Source: Enterobacter vonholyi (GTDB lineage: Bacteria > Pseudomonadota > Gammaproteobacteria > Enterobacterales > Enterobacteriaceae). From it: a stretch of 64,000 bases of DNA. Shown here piece by piece: positions 63,964 to 64,000 of this stretch. The notes under the pieces are model-generated. The model worked only from the letters and a program-made list of their open reading frames with translations. It had not been told where the DNA came from and ran no database searches. The position numbers and the translations under genes were made by a program. The stretch's first letter is position 1, and every line of letters starts with the position of its first letter. The DNA is taken from contig NZ_VTUC01000011.1 in NCBI RefSeq assembly GCF_008364555.1, forward strand, positions 35,758 to 99,757. The letters are read 5' to 3'.

Positions 63964-64000
63964 AAATTGAAGAGTTTGATCATGGCTCAGATTGAACGCT
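63964..64000 (+). rRNA. rrs: 16S ribosomal RNA, 5' end (truncated by window edge)
   Basis: The sequence AAATTGAAGAGTTTGATCAT followed by GGCTCAGATTGAACGCT is the universal 16S 5' end. Only 37 nt are inside the window. Its position after murI corresponds to rrnB in E. coli. Confidence 0.98.

Overview
The window is chromosomal DNA from a gamma-proteobacterium of the family Enterobacteriaceae. The genes are nearly residue-for-residue relatives of Escherichia coli genes from sodA to rrnB, but the gene content and order differ from E. coli and Salmonella. An Enterobacter/Lelliottia/Leclercia-type genome is the best guess. This is an inference from protein similarity and synteny recalled from memory, not a database search. 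I see no insertion sequence, prophage, CRISPR array or tRNA.

Layout: (1) 1-4472, an alpha-galactoside island: the end of a LacI-type repressor, twin operators, GH36 alpha-galactosidase (rafA) and a LacY-type symporter (rafB). (2) 4635-10964, sodA, yiiM, the Cpx envelope-stress module (cpxA, cpxR, cpxP and the 3' UTR sRNA CpxQ), fieF and pfkA. (3) 11199-20850, sbp, cdh, an extra SLC13-type permease, tpiA, yiiQ, yiiR, fpr and the glpFKX operon. (4) 21261-29960, zapB, rraA, menA, hslVU with a heat-shock promoter, ftsN, cytR, priA and rpmE. (5) 30009-42210, methionine genes metJ, metB, metL and metF with the arginine cluster argECBH placed inside them in inverted orientation, then katG. (6) 42295-52693, gldA, fsaB, ptsA, frwCB, pflDC, frwD and yijO, best read as a PTS plus glycyl-radical pathway for 1,5-anhydromannitol. 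(7) 52788-63582, ppc, oxyS/oxyR, sthA, fabR, yijD, trmA, a cobalamin riboswitch with btuB, and murI. (8) 63583-64000, an rRNA operon leader with two promoters, boxA and the first 37 nt of 16S rRNA.

Regulation is unusually legible. Visible sites include LacI-type twin operators, a Fur box at sodA, a perfect CpxR box, a Cra-like site at pfkA, a sigma-32 promoter at hslV, MetJ boxes at metB and metF (and a candidate at btuB), tandem ARG boxes between argC and argE, and an OxyR motif between oxyS and oxyR. The cobalamin riboswitch and the rrn P1/P2 promoters are also clear.

The most interesting parts are the anhydrosugar locus, the displaced arg cluster, the MetJ-like array upstream of btuB, the diverged OxyS, and two families of intergenic hairpin repeats. 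Most of the rest is ordinary core genome.
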